49,017 nt of DNA from Chitinophagaceae bacterium (GTDB lineage: Bacteria; Bacteroidota; Bacteroidia; Chitinophagales; Chitinophagaceae), in NCBI GenBank assembly GCA_026415715.1, contig JAOAGO010000022.1:1-49017 (forward strand), written 5' to 3'. Position numbers and translations under genes: made by a program. Numbering within the stretch: the stretch's first letter is position 1; each line of letters opens with the position of its first letter. Below are positions 36,581 through 45,957 of this stretch, in pieces. The notes beneath the pieces are model-generated. The model did no database searches. It saw only the letters and a program-made list of their open reading frames with translations, and was not told where the DNA came from.

Positions 36581-38119
36581 ATGCCATTAGAACACTTGCT
36601 GATTATTTATTTCATCAGCCTTATGCTGGTGATTTTGCCTGCTCCGGGCCTGATGGGGTTATTTGTAAAAGCCGGTATCCCCTCATGGAAAGCCTGGATA
36701 CCTTTTTACAATACATGGCTGATGCAGAATGCGGTTCGACGTCCCGTACATTGGGTTTTCTGGCAATTTATTCCTGTAGTGGGTTGGTTTATAACGCCGG
36801 GCATTTTTATAGAATTTGTAAAAGGGTTCGGTAAGTTTTCTTTTGGCAGTCATACCCTGGCGGCACTGCTGGCGCCGCTTTATTTTCCCTATCTGGCTTT
36901 TGCGGAAAAACCTGTATTTACAGGATATGAAGGCGTAAAGAAGCATAAAAAACCTTCGTGGCGGGAATGGCTGGATGCGGCCATTTTTGCCGTGGTTGCC
37001 GCAACACTTATCCGTACTTTTATTTTTGAAGCTTATACCATACCTTCTTCTTCAATGGAAAAAACCCTGCTGGTGAGGGATTTTTTATTTGTAAGTAAAC
37101 TCAGTTACGGACCCAGAGTGCCCAACACTCCGCTTTCGTTTCCTTTTGTTCACAACTATCTTCCCTTTGGCAGCAGCAGAAAATCTTATCTGGAATCGAT
37201 TAAACTTCCTTATATACGCTGGTTTTCATCGCCGGTCAAGCGAAATGATTGTGTTGTATTTAATTTTCCGGCCGGAGATACCGTCATTAATCTGCCCGAA
37301 TATCAATCCAAAAGGCCGTATTATCAGGTGTGCAGAGAACTGGGGGAGGGAGATATAAATAAAGGAAGACAAATTGTATTATCAAATCCTGAGTTATATC
37401 CCTTAGCCATTCATCCGGTAGATAAAACCGATAATTATATAAAACGCTGCGTAGCCGTTGCCGGCGATACGCTACAAATCCTGAACGGTGAAGTTTATAT
37501 TAACGGAGTAAAACAGGAAATGCCTCCTTATGCCCAAATGGAATACAAGGTAGAAACCCAACAAACCCTTGATCCGGATTTTGTAAAAAATGAATTTGAT
37601 ATTAATCTTTTTGATCCTACTGAAGTGAATATACTCGGTGCAAACAGTTATGTAATGAAATTAACCAAAAAGTCAGCCGATAAATTAAAACAATCCGGCC
37701 TGGTGAAAAACATAACCATGTTATTGGATACGATAGTAAACAGAATTCAGTTTGAGGAATTTGTTTGGCGAAACGGCTGGAGTATAGACAACTATGGTGA
37801 AATCTGGATTCCGGTCAAAGGGGCCACCATTACCCTGAACGAAAAAAATTATTACATTTATGAAAGAGTAATCCGGGTTTATGAAAAGAATGATTTTTAT
37901 ATGAAAGACGGACGTTTTTATCTGAATGGAAAGGAAGTAACGCAATATACGTTTAAAATGAATTATTACTGGATGATGGGAGATAACCGGCATGAATCGC
38001 AGGACAGCCGTTTCTGGGGTTTTGTACCCGAAGACCGGATAGTGGGTAAAGCCTGGATGATTTGGTTTAGTTGGAATAAAGGGCCGCGATGGAAAAGATT
38101 TTTTAAAATAGTCCGCTGA
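36581..38119 (+). CDS. lepB: Signal peptidase I, extended form
   Basis: This enzyme removes signal peptides from exported proteins at the outer face of the inner membrane. The 512-residue protein is much longer than E. coli LepB (324). The first 125 residues form a hydrophobic module with several membrane helices (residues 5-30, 58-78 and 88-108), followed by a further anchor (132-150). The catalytic Ser is in IPSSSMEKTL (Ser158) and the Lys in YIKRCVAVAGD (Lys287). The conserved GDNRHESQDSRFWG box and the VGKAWMIWFSWN segment close the domain. An insert between Lys287 and GDNR (about residues 300-450) adds roughly 150 residues. It has a strong promoter of its own. Confidence 0.93.
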   Translation: MPLEHLLIIYFISLMLVILPAPGLMGLFVKAGIPSWKAWIPFYNTWLMQNAVRRPVHWVFWQFIPVVGWFITPGIFIEFVKGFGKFSFGSHTLAALLAPLYFPYLAFAEKPVFTGYEGVKKHKKPSWREWLDAAIFAVVAATLIRTFIFEAYTIPSSSMEKTLLVRDFLFVSKLSYGPRVPNTPLSFPFVHNYLPFGSSRKSYLESIKLPYIRWFSSPVKRNDCVVFNFPAGDTVINLPEYQSKRPYYQVCRELGEGDINKGRQIVLSNPELYPLAIHPVDKTDNYIKRCVAVAGDTLQILNGEVYINGVKQEMPPYAQMEYKVETQQTLDPDFVKNEFDINLFDPTEVNILGANSYVMKLTKKSADKLKQSGLVKNITMLLDTIVNRIQFEEFVWRNGWSIDNYGEIWIPVKGATITLNEKNYYIYERVIRVYEKNDFYMKDGRFYLNGKEVTQYTFKMNYYWMMGDNRHESQDSRFWGFVPEDRIVGKAWMIWFSWNKGPRWKRFFKIVR

Positions 38120-38165
38120 AATCTTTATATGCTTTCCGGAAATTGATTTTAAAAAATGTTACTTC

Positions 38166-38651
38166 ATGGAGCTTTCCCGATATGAATTTACGTTCAGGGT
38201 TTATGATGAGGCCGGACAATTAGATCGTGATGATTCAAAATTATTAGATGAAGCCCGACTTGCGCTTCGGTATGCTTATGCTCCCTATTCCCGTTTTCAG
38301 GTAGGGGCAGCGGCATTCACTGAAAACGGCGATATACTGACCGGAGCGAATCAGGAAAATGCATCCTTCCCTGTAGGAATCTGCGCCGAAAGGGCATTGC
38401 TGGTCAATGCAGCCGTTTTACATCCGGGCAAGGCGCTTACCGCAATAGCCATAACGTATTTCAATGAGCTGAAAGAAAGCAACTACCCGATTACACCCTG
38501 CGGTATGTGTCGTCAGGCTTTGCTGGAATATGAACAGCGCTTTTCTAAACCCATTCGCCTGATACTCGGCGGAAGGAAAGGAAAGATTTTTGTGTTGGAT
38601 TCGTGTAGTCTTTTACTGCCTCTTGCGTTTGAAGCAAAGGATTTAAAATAA
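38166..38651 (+). CDS. cdd: Cytidine deaminase
   Basis: This pyrimidine-salvage enzyme deaminates (deoxy)cytidine to (deoxy)uridine using one zinc. The 161-residue protein has the small homotetrameric-type fold: YSRFQVGAAAFTENGDI, the catalytic ICAERA (Cys73 ligand, Glu75 proton shuttle) and PCGMCRQAL (Cys112 and Cys115 ligands). About 20 residues precede the core, more than in Bacillus Cdd. The 3' end overlaps the convergent ogt gene by 9 bp. Confidence 0.94.
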   Translation: MELSRYEFTFRVYDEAGQLDRDDSKLLDEARLALRYAYAPYSRFQVGAAAFTENGDILTGANQENASFPVGICAERALLVNAAVLHPGKALTAIAITYFNELKESNYPITPCGMCRQALLEYEQRFSKPIRLILGGRKGKIFVLDSCSLLLPLAFEAKDLK

Positions 38652-39140
38652 AGTACGGATGCCATAAGTTTTTTTCGCTTCAAATTCCAGCAGCCATTTT
38701 TTTCTCCACAATTCTCCGCCGTATCCGGTAAGTTCTCCATGCGATCCGACAACTCTGTGACAAGGTACAATAATCATCAGCTGATTTTTTGCAATTACAT
38801 TGGCTACGGCTCTTGTGGCTTTGGCATCACCCAGGCGTTTCGCCAGTTCCTGGTAGGTAATTGTTTTTCCGTAAGGAATTTGCATCAGTTCGTTCCATAC
38901 CTCTTTCTGAAAAGGCGTTCCTTTCTGATGCAGCGGCAAATGAAAAGTCTTTAGTTCGCCGTTAAAGTATTGAATCAACTGTTCGAGGCATTGAATAAAT
39001 AAAGCAGGAAGATTTCTTGCATTAGCCGGTGATTTCTGTATTTTGTCATGAAAGGTTACTTCGGAAATATAATCCGGAGTGCCGCCGATGCGTATTTGTC
39101 CCAGCGGAGATTGGTAATATGTAAATAACAATTCATCCAA
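38643..39140 (-). CDS. ogt: Methylated-DNA--protein-cysteine S-methyltransferase
   Basis: This suicide repair protein moves the alkyl group from O6-alkylguanine to its own cysteine. The 165-residue product contains an N-terminal RNase H-like domain, the helix-turn-helix segment GTPFQKEVWNELMQIPYGKTITY, and the active-site box IVPCHRVVGSHGELTGYGGE (Cys127). Length fits Ogt. Its start lies inside the end of the upstream csaA-like gene (8-bp overlap), indicating coupled translation. Confidence 0.94.
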   Translation of the reverse strand: MDELLFTYYQSPLGQIRIGGTPDYISEVTFHDKIQKSPANARNLPALFIQCLEQLIQYFNGELKTFHLPLHQKGTPFQKEVWNELMQIPYGKTITYQELAKRLGDAKATRAVANVIAKNQLMIIVPCHRVVGSHGELTGYGGELWRKKWLLEFEAKKTYGIRTLF

Positions 39141-39468
39141 CTTTTCGGCCGTTTTCGGTTTTTCTTTCCGGTTGTAGTAAAATTACATGATTTTGTGCAT
39201 CATAAACGCCTAAAACCAGACATTCACTCATAAACCCTGCTATATTCTTTGGGGGAAAGTTGACAACAGCTACAATCTGACGGTTTATCAAATCTTGGGG
39301 TGAATAATGATGAGTAATCTGTGCCGAAGATGTGCGAACGCCTATTTCGGGGCCGAAGTCTATTTTCAGGCGATAGGCCGGTTTCCGGGCTTCAGGAAAA
39401 TCGGACACTTCAAGGATTGTTCCGGTGCGGATGTCTATTTTCATAAAGTCATCCCATGTTATGTTCAT
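39133..39468 (-). CDS. csaA: CsaA-like tRNA-binding-domain protein
   Basis: A 111-residue stand-alone tRNA-binding (EMAP II-like OB) domain: FMKIDIRTGTILEVSDFPEARKP, then ITHHYSPQDLINRQIVAVVNFPP and the C-terminal LVLGVYD. This is the CsaA family, described as a dimeric tRNA-binding, chaperone-like protein in Bacillus. The gene overlaps ogt by 8 bp. The exact cellular role is unclear across the family. Confidence 0.9.
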   Translation of the reverse strand: MNITWDDFMKIDIRTGTILEVSDFPEARKPAYRLKIDFGPEIGVRTSSAQITHHYSPQDLINRQIVAVVNFPPKNIAGFMSECLVLGVYDAQNHVILLQPERKTENGRKVG

Positions 39469-39562
39469 GTTTTTTTTACCTAAAGATAAAAAATGAAAAA
39501 AAATGGATAAGATTTATTGCTCTTTTAAGAAGCGGAGAATGATAGCTGTTTTTAAAAAAATA

Positions 39563-40423
39563 TCAGATGTTCATAATTGAAATTAGCTCGTCAAGGCCGT
39601 CTCGGTAAAAATTTTTTTCATGGTATTTGAAGCATTTTTTCAATTCAACCAGCAGCCGCCGAATGATTTGTTTATTTTTTAGCGGAATGAAATATTTTTC
39701 CTGAAAAGAGATGCTTTTTTGGTTGAAGTATTCTTCCAGTTCTTTAAATGAAAATGCCAGTCCGGATACAGGGTCTATGAAAAAAAGAATCTGACTCTTT
39801 TGTTTTTTAGTTTCAGTGGTTTTTTTTATGTAAGCCAGAACAAATTGATGCGGAATCGGAATGGCTTTTACGGGAATATCCAGCAGTTCGCATAAAATTA
39901 AGTACAAAATACCGAGGCTGAGCTGATTTCCTGTCTGTTTCTCTAAAAGTTTATTCAGCAGAAAGGAATCGGGGTCATCATAATTTAATTCCGTGCCTTT
40001 TAATCCGTAATAGTTGTAGAGCATTCCGGATACAATATGAATCTGTTCCAGTGGAGTGAGATAACTGTTTAGTTCAAGCCAAATATTTTTTCTCAGCTTT
40101 TCTATTTCCTGTATTGTCGGCCCGGCTTCCAAATCGTGAGCGTAATATTTAGAAACCAAAAGCGAACCCAGCATAAGATCATGGTGTCCTGAATTATTCC
40201 ATTCAATAAAATCTTTACGTAATTCACGGTAATTCAACCGGTGAATCAGGCGTTCCAGACGATGATGAATTTTAGGATCGGGGGTAATATCTAACAGATA
40301 TTCCAGTTCAGGTAATACCGAAGAGCCGTAATGAAGAATTTTTTCCGAAACGATTTCAAATACTTCCTCGTCCGGATCGTCTACGAGTGAAAGCAAGGCA
40401 GAGATTTCTTTTTTGTTTTTCAT
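39563..40423 (-). CDS. SirB1/transglutaminase-like protein with HEAT-like N-terminus
   Basis: A 286-residue soluble protein. The first 70 residues (ALLSLVDDPDEEVFEIVSEKIL...LPELEYLLD) look like one or two HEAT-type helical repeats. Residues 95-215 resemble the SirB1 N-terminal domain of the transglutaminase-like superfamily: DDPDSFLLNKLLEKQTGNQLSLGILYLILCELLDIP, then IPIPHQFVLAYIK. The C-terminal part is helical. Its biochemical role is unknown. It is a single-gene unit, about 95 bp upstream of csaA; no promoter match was judged convincing. Confidence 0.78.
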   Translation of the reverse strand: MKNKKEISALLSLVDDPDEEVFEIVSEKILHYGSSVLPELEYLLDITPDPKIHHRLERLIHRLNYRELRKDFIEWNNSGHHDLMLGSLLVSKYYAHDLEAGPTIQEIEKLRKNIWLELNSYLTPLEQIHIVSGMLYNYYGLKGTELNYDDPDSFLLNKLLEKQTGNQLSLGILYLILCELLDIPVKAIPIPHQFVLAYIKKTTETKKQKSQILFFIDPVSGLAFSFKELEEYFNQKSISFQEKYFIPLKNKQIIRRLLVELKKCFKYHEKNFYRDGLDELISIMNI

Positions 40424-40636
40424 TCTTTACGAGGCAATATCTGATATATTCTTGAAAAAAATGAAAAGGAATTTTCCACAAATGGGGATTAATTTCCTTT
40501 ACGATGTAATGGCATTTACAACGTCTTATTTCAAAACTTTTTTAAACCTGTTTATGGGCTTTGGTGAATGCGTCATGGAGAAGATTATTCCGGCATCATG
40601 GCAGATGTAAACTTTGCTGATGATACCTGTAAGTAA

Positions 40637-43264
40637 TTATTTGGATTTCTTTTTGTTTTTTGAAGTTGCGGATGCTGATTTTTTTGCAGCCGGCCGGGAA
40701 GAAGCCGATTCCGTTTTTTTTGTTTTTCCGGAAAAGGCGTCCGGAATTTCTTTTTCAATAAACTCTTTTACCTGATTCAGGGTAAACGAAGCTGCTTCTT
40801 CGGCTGTATATCGGGAACCGTCTTCTTTTTTAGGCAGTTGAATCAGTTTTTTGCCCCAGCGGATTACCGGCCCCCATCTTCCTTTTTCCAGAGAAATATT
40901 TTCTTGAGGCCATTGCTGAATATATCGTTGTGCTTCTTTTTTAAGTTTTTCTTCAATCAGCAACTCCATTTGTTCCTGTGTCAGCTCTTCAAAATTGTAT
41001 TTGGCAGGAACATTTATGAACAGATTGTTCCACTTCAGGTAAGGGCCAAACCGCCCTTTTCCTTTCACTATAGGTAAATCCTGATAATAACCTACAGGTG
41101 CATCGGCTGCCAACCTGGCTCGGATATGTTCTATGGCTTTTTCCAGATCTATACTTCCCAGATCCGTTCCCCTGGGAAGAGAATAAAACGCATCGCCCCA
41201 TTTCACGTAGGGGCCATAACGGCCGCTGCCTACCGTTACTTCTTTGCCCTCATATTCACCCAACGAACCCGTACGTCCAAAAAGTTTTAAAGCCTGTTCC
41301 AACGTTATTGTTTCAATGCTCATTCCCGCCGGTATGGTGGCAAATTTTGGTTTCTCTTCATCACTGGCGTCGCCTATCTGAATCATGGGTCCGTAGCGAC
41401 CCATTTTGGCCACAACCGGTTTTCCGCTCTCGGGATCAATACCAAGTTCCCGCTCGCCGGTTACCCGTTCGGCATGTTCTATGGTTTTGTTCACATCTTT
41501 TTTAAACGGTTTGTAAAAGTCATTAATCATGGCATTCCATTTCAGCTTCCCTTTGGCCACTTCATCAAATTCTTCTTCAATCCTTGCGGTGAAGCCATAG
41601 TCCATGATGTCGTCAAAATATTTATTCAGAAAATCGGTAACTACGATACCCAGATCGGTAGGAAAAAGTTTTGATTTTTCTGCGCCGGTTAATTCCGATT
41701 CCAGTTTTGTGCTGATTTTCCCGTTTTTCAGCAGCAGTACATTGTAATATCGCAGCACACCTTCTTTATCTCTCTTTTCAACGTATCCTCTTTTTAATAT
41801 GGTAGAAATAGTAGGCGCATATGTAGAGGGACGTCCGATACCCAGTTCTTCCAGTTTTTTAACCAGTGAGGCTTCCGTGTAGCGGGCCGGTGGCCGGGAA
41901 AAGCGTTCTATTGCTTTCATTTGTTCAAGCGGCAACAACTGGCCTGTCGTAAGCGGAGGCAGTCGGTTTTCCTTTTCCTCTTCTTCTGCATCATCATCAT
42001 CTTTATCTTCACGATATACTTTGAGAAAACCTTCGAATTTCAAGACTTCGCCCGATGCGGTCAGTTCGTCGTTTTCAGAAGCGTTTTGTTTTTCCGCCGG
42101 GATTATTTCTATTTTTACTGTTGTTTTTTCCAGTTCGGCATCAGCCATCTGACACGCCATGGTTCTTTTCCATATCAGTTCGTATAGTTTTTTGCAATCA
42201 GCATCCGGTACGGTAGTATTACTCATGTAAGTGGGTCTTATGGCTTCATGCGCTTCCTGTGCCGATTCATTTTTGTTGACAAATTTTCTGTGTTGGTGAA
42301 ATTTTTTCCCGTAATGTTTTTCTACGGCTTCCTGTATGTCGGCCAGGGCCGTTTCGCTCAAATTGACACTGTCCGTACGCATGTACGTGATGTAACCGTT
42401 TTCGTACAGCTTTTGCGCAATCATCATGGTGCGGGCAACTCCATATCCTAATTTGCGCGAGGCTTCCTGTTGTAAAGTGGAAGTAGTAAACGGGGGGGCA
42501 GGCGATCGCTTGGCGGGCTTAACCTGAACATCTTTCACCCGAAATTCGGCTCCGATACATCGTGAAAGAAATGCCTGTGCTTCTTCCTGCGTGTTCAGTT
42601 TTTTTCCCTCGGCTGTAAAGAGCACCTGTTTACCGTTGATATCTTTTGCGGTAAAGGATGCTTCTATTTTGTAAGAACTTACCGGAGTGAAGGCATTGAT
42701 TTCTCTTTCCCGTTCCACTATTAGCCGAACGGCTACGCTTTGTACTCGTCCGGCACTTAAATTGTTACGTAAACTGACTTTACGCCACAGTACGGGACTC
42801 AGTTCAAATCCGACAATGCGATCCAGAACGCGGCGGGCCTGCTGAGCCATCACCAGATTCATATCTACCGTGCGGGGATTTTTAATGGCCTCTTGTATGG
42901 CCGGACGGGTGATTTCGTGAAAAACAATGCGTTTCGTTTTTTTCGGGTCTAAACCCAACACTTCACACAAATGCCAGCTAATGGCTTCACCCTCGCGGTC
43001 TTCATCTGTGGCCAACCACACTTCCTTACTGTCGGCCGCAATCTTTTTTAATTCGCTGACTACTTTTTGCTTTTCGGGAGGTATAATGTATGTGGGTTCA
43101 AAATTGTTTTCTATGTCAATTCCCATCTCTGCTTTATCCAAATCACGAATATGTCCGTAGCAACTTTTAACCTGAAAATCTTTTCCCAGAAATTTTTCAA
43201 TAGTCTTTGCTTTTGCGGGACTTTCCACAATCAAAAGATTTCGGGATGACTTGTTTCCGCTCAT
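40637..43264 (-). CDS. topA: DNA topoisomerase I (type IA)
   Basis: TopA relaxes negative supercoils through a transient tyrosine-DNA bond. About 875 residues from the chosen start (MSGNKSSRNLLIVESPAKAKT). The Toprim domain has the acidic metal motif ATDEDREGE near residues 85-93, and the catalytic Tyr is in YITYMRTDS (about Tyr294). The GIGRPSTYAPTISTI block is also present. Instead of four-Cys zinc fingers the C-terminal third has at least four repeats of the type GRYGPMIQIG, GRYGPYVKWG, GRFGPYLKWN and GRWGPVIRWG, then a Lys/Ser-rich tail. An ATG 51 bp upstream adds residues with no family match. TAACTTGC on the minus strand near 43312-43319 is a weak -7 candidate. Confidence 0.96.
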   Translation of the reverse strand: MSGNKSSRNLLIVESPAKAKTIEKFLGKDFQVKSCYGHIRDLDKAEMGIDIENNFEPTYIIPPEKQKVVSELKKIAADSKEVWLATDEDREGEAISWHLCEVLGLDPKKTKRIVFHEITRPAIQEAIKNPRTVDMNLVMAQQARRVLDRIVGFELSPVLWRKVSLRNNLSAGRVQSVAVRLIVEREREINAFTPVSSYKIEASFTAKDINGKQVLFTAEGKKLNTQEEAQAFLSRCIGAEFRVKDVQVKPAKRSPAPPFTTSTLQQEASRKLGYGVARTMMIAQKLYENGYITYMRTDSVNLSETALADIQEAVEKHYGKKFHQHRKFVNKNESAQEAHEAIRPTYMSNTTVPDADCKKLYELIWKRTMACQMADAELEKTTVKIEIIPAEKQNASENDELTASGEVLKFEGFLKVYREDKDDDDAEEEEKENRLPPLTTGQLLPLEQMKAIERFSRPPARYTEASLVKKLEELGIGRPSTYAPTISTILKRGYVEKRDKEGVLRYYNVLLLKNGKISTKLESELTGAEKSKLFPTDLGIVVTDFLNKYFDDIMDYGFTARIEEEFDEVAKGKLKWNAMINDFYKPFKKDVNKTIEHAERVTGERELGIDPESGKPVVAKMGRYGPMIQIGDASDEEKPKFATIPAGMSIETITLEQALKLFGRTGSLGEYEGKEVTVGSGRYGPYVKWGDAFYSLPRGTDLGSIDLEKAIEHIRARLAADAPVGYYQDLPIVKGKGRFGPYLKWNNLFINVPAKYNFEELTQEQMELLIEEKLKKEAQRYIQQWPQENISLEKGRWGPVIRWGKKLIQLPKKEDGSRYTAEEAASFTLNQVKEFIEKEIPDAFSGKTKKTESASSRPAAKKSASATSKNKKKSK

Positions 43265-43637
43265 TTTCAAATGCATTAGATAATCGGCTAATCCAATATA
43301 AAATACGGGCTGCAAGTTAGAGCAAGAAAACTAAACTTGAATATTTTTTTAAGTATGAATACGAAAAAGATAAACGATAATTATTTTTTTTATTTTTAAA
43401 TGGATTTTATTAAAGATAACGGAAGGAATTGAAAAAATGTAAATGATTTTGAACGGCAGGATATTTTTTTCAACTTTGGTTTACATATCAAATTTATCGG
43501 TGAGTGAAGGGTAAATTAAGTGTCAACCTGAATTTTATCACAAACTTATGTTGGTTAATACATTTCAATGACCTGCTCATTACTGTTTCAGTTTTATTTG
43601 TTTGTCTTTTTCGGTAGAATTAAAATAGAGCAGTATT
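43265..43637. other. AT-rich intergenic region between topA and an SGNH hydrolase gene
   Basis: About 370 bp with long A and T runs and no convincing reading frame, RNA gene or hairpin. The topA-proximal end probably holds the topA promoter on the minus strand. The rest is simply AT-rich, and I see nothing that would mark a small RNA, although one cannot be excluded. Confidence 0.5.
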
Positions 43638-44279
43638 TTATTTATGTTTATTATAATAACCTAAAATCCATCCGGCCAGTTTTTCAGCCCAGCGTTTGTA
43701 TTCGATGGCTGATGGATGAAGTCCGTCCGTTGTGAGCAATTCGGGTTTTTGGGCTGCTTCGCGACTCCAGGAAGTAATATCCAGATAGTTTGTTTTATAT
43801 TTTAAAGCAAGGGAATAATTTACAGCATTGAATTCATCAATCTCTTTGGCTATCTGAAGGCGGTTTTTTCCTTCGGCAAAAGGGGTTACGCTCCAATCGG
43901 GTATGGAAAGTACCGTTATCCGCTCCGGTATTTCCTGAACATACGACAAGGCTTTTTGTAAAAGCTTTTCAAACTCTTGCCGGTAATGTTCAAGGCTACG
44001 GTTTCTGTACTGATTATTTACGCCGATCAGAAGCGTCACGAAATCATATATGTCTGAGAGTTCATGCCGTTCTTCTGCTTCCTGTATGGCTTGTGCCAAT
44101 TCGTCGGTCGTCCATCCGGTTTTGGCAATCCGGGTTAGGATTAAATGAATTTTTTTTTCTTTCAGCAAGGTTGCGAGTTGTGAGGGGAAATTATCTTCGG
44201 GAGCAACGCCTTCTCCAACAGTATAAGAATCTCCAAGCGCTAAAAGCCTCAGCGAGCCATTGAATTTCGGTGTATTCAT
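43638..44279 (-). CDS. SGNH/GDSL-family hydrolase
   Basis: A 213-residue esterase-like protein. Block I is LLALGDSYTVGEG (nucleophile Ser18), block III is LIGVNNQYRN (oxyanion Asn), and block V is TTDGLHPSAIEY (Asp185 and His188), so the catalytic set is complete. There is no signal peptide, which suggests a cytoplasmic enzyme. Candidate substrates include acyl esters of lipids or sugars; none can be chosen from the sequence. Single-gene unit. Confidence 0.88.
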   Translation of the reverse strand: MNTPKFNGSLRLLALGDSYTVGEGVAPEDNFPSQLATLLKEKKIHLILTRIAKTGWTTDELAQAIQEAEERHELSDIYDFVTLLIGVNNQYRNRSLEHYRQEFEKLLQKALSYVQEIPERITVLSIPDWSVTPFAEGKNRLQIAKEIDEFNAVNYSLALKYKTNYLDITSWSREAAQKPELLTTDGLHPSAIEYKRWAEKLAGWILGYYNKHK

Positions 44280-44446
44280 AATGCGGGATGTATCAGACTG
44301 GAAAGTAAATTAAAACACAGATAAATTACCTGAAAATTTTTATCTCTTTTTTATTTTAAAAATGATGCCGATGGTTTTAAACCATGATGGCAAAATTTAT
44401 CGGTATGACAGAAAAAATTAATTTGCAGGCTACTACTAAAAAAAAC

Positions 44447-45190
44447 ATGAATTTAGTCTTGTTAGGATGCGGTCGCACGGCAGCCCTGTTGGGGCGGCGC
44501 TCTAAGGCTGCAGGGCATCGTATAGTACAGATTTATGCCACGGATACCATGACGGCGTCTGCTTTGGCTTATGAATGGGATACGGAATCGACCAACTATA
44601 AAAGTCTTATTTCGAAAGATGCCGATTTGTATCTGGTGGCTGCTGCGGATGATCAAATACGTGAAATGATTCAAGACCTTCATCTTCCCGGAAAAGTAGT
44701 AGCCCATACCTCCCCGGTATTATCTGCTGAAATACTGAAACCGGTATCGGAACATTACGGCGTTTTTTATCCTATAATCAATGAAGAGCAAGAGAACCAT
44801 TCCGAGTTTTCATTCTGTGTATTTTATCAGGCAGCTACGGAAAAAGCGTTGAAACAATTGGAACAGTTCGCCTCATCGGTTTCAGGAAACAAAATGTTTA
44901 AAACCGATGCTGATGAAAGGATGAAAATTTTCCTTGCCGCTTTGCTGGGGGGTGAAGTGCCGAAATACCTTTTGCGGAAGGTACAGGAGTTTTGCGAACT
45001 GGAAAAGATAAATCCCGAACATATCCTTCCGTCTCTAAAAGAGACTGCCGATGCATATCATCAAATGATTTCGGGGCGAAAACTGAAAGCAATGTCCTTA
45101 TGGCCCGAAGGCCTGGATCATCAAACCTTAATTCCTATTTTGGAAAATTATCCGGACCTGAAAAAAATTTATTCTTGTTTAATGAAATAA
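44447..45190 (+). CDS. Rossmann-like / DUF2520 protein
   Basis: A 247-residue protein with an N-terminal NAD(P)-type Rossmann fold (MNLVLLGCGRTAALLGRRS; LYLVAAADDQI; VVAHTSPVLS) and a C-terminal helical DUF2520 domain (from about residue 130), an architecture related to ProC-like and 6-phosphogluconate-dehydrogenase-like oxidoreductases. The usual GxGxxG is modified to GCGRTAALLG. It is preceded by a near-match -7 TTAATTTG (about 44417-44424), so the ATG at 44447 is preferred over two upstream in-frame ATGs (44384, 44405). The following genes (ferredoxin, iscX) are on the same strand. The reaction is unknown. Confidence 0.8.
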   Translation: MNLVLLGCGRTAALLGRRSKAAGHRIVQIYATDTMTASALAYEWDTESTNYKSLISKDADLYLVAAADDQIREMIQDLHLPGKVVAHTSPVLSAEILKPVSEHYGVFYPIINEEQENHSEFSFCVFYQAATEKALKQLEQFASSVSGNKMFKTDADERMKIFLAALLGGEVPKYLLRKVQEFCELEKINPEHILPSLKETADAYHQMISGRKLKAMSLWPEGLDHQTLIPILENYPDLKKIYSCLMK

Positions 45191-45259
45191 ACTTAAATTT
45201 TAAAAGGACTGTTTCAAAAGGGGTAATCAAACCATATCGAAAAGAATTTGTTTAACATG

Positions 45260-45267
45260 TACCTTTG
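45260..45267 (+). promoter_or_regulatory. Bacteroidota -7 element of the ferredoxin gene
   Basis: TACCTTTG is an exact TAnnTTTG match 25 bp before the chosen ATG (45293). An in-frame ATG at 45248 is upstream of it, so that codon cannot be used on this transcript. Confidence 0.65.
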
Positions 45268-45292
45268 CAATGGAAAAAAAGTAAAAAATTCA

Positions 45293-45628
45293 ATGTACAG
45301 AATAAAATTCAATTTTGAACAGAAAGATTTGAAACCCGTAACGTTGGACAATGTGGAACCCGGCCAAAGTTTGCTCGAGGTGGCCCTGAAGAATGATATT
45401 GAATTGCATCACAATTGCGGAGGCGTATGCGCCTGTACCACCTGTCATGTTTATATTGAAAAAGGAATGGAGTATCTGGAAGAAATGTCGGAGCGGGAGG
45501 AAGATTTTGTTGACCGTGCCGTAAATCCGCGATTGAATTCCCGACTCGGTTGTCAGTCGGTTTTGCTGGACGGCGACGGTGAGCTGGAAGTGACCATTCC
45601 CGATCAAACACAGTTTTTAGGTGAATAA
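45293..45628 (+). CDS. [2Fe-2S] ferredoxin, adrenodoxin type
   Basis: A 111-residue electron carrier. The iron-sulfur ligands follow the adrenodoxin/Isc-type pattern C-x5-C-x2-C...C: Cys42, Cys48 and Cys51 in NCGGVCACTTCH, and Cys87 in RLGCQSV. The acidic segment between (YLEEMSEREEDF) is typical of the partner-binding region. It lies 32 bp upstream of iscX, as in isc operons, which suggests a role in iron-sulfur cluster assembly; the scaffold genes are not in the window. The start is set by the promoter at 45260. Confidence 0.92.
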   Translation: MYRIKFNFEQKDLKPVTLDNVEPGQSLLEVALKNDIELHHNCGGVCACTTCHVYIEKGMEYLEEMSEREEDFVDRAVNPRLNSRLGCQSVLLDGDGELEVTIPDQTQFLGE

Positions 45629-45660
45629 TTTATTTATACCATCATAAAAAATTCTTTATT

Positions 45661-45900
45661 ATGTCTCAATTTGAACCCCCCATATACTGGAGCGATTATG
45701 AAGATATAGCCCAAAAACTTTATGAACGTTTCGGAGATGAATTCGATGAAAAGAAAATTTACCGAATCCGTTTTACCGATTTGCTGGAGTGGGTTTTGCA
45801 GATTCCGGGATTTGCCGGAAAACGTGAAGAATGCAATGAAGGGCATCTGGAAATGATACAAAGCGCCTGGGTATATGAGTGGAGGGATAATAATAAATAA
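45661..45900 (+). CDS. iscX: Fe-S assembly protein IscX
   Basis: A 79-residue acidic protein with the IscX signature: IYWSDYEDIAQKLYERF, then IRFTDLLEWVLQIPGF and the C-terminal ESAWVYEWRD-like end (IQSAWVYEWRD). IscX binds the cysteine desulfurase IscS and iron and tunes cluster assembly. It lies just after the ferredoxin gene, a common isc gene order. IscS itself is not in the window. Cytoplasmic. Confidence 0.92.
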   Translation: MSQFEPPIYWSDYEDIAQKLYERFGDEFDEKKIYRIRFTDLLEWVLQIPGFAGKREECNEGHLEMIQSAWVYEWRDNNK

Positions 45901-45957
45901 TCAGGGATATTCCTTTTTTTCGCCGTACATTTTTATTTTTTCCGGTAAACCGTTTTC

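Noticed and set aside
40413-40610. A 65-codon + strand frame between the SirB1-like gene and topA
   Set aside because: No family match, no -7 element and low-complexity hydrophobic composition; part overlaps the start of the SirB1-like gene.
45248-45292. Upstream start for the ferredoxin gene
   Set aside because: The -7 element TACCTTTG lies within this stretch, so the codon is not on the transcript; the family N-terminus begins at 45293.
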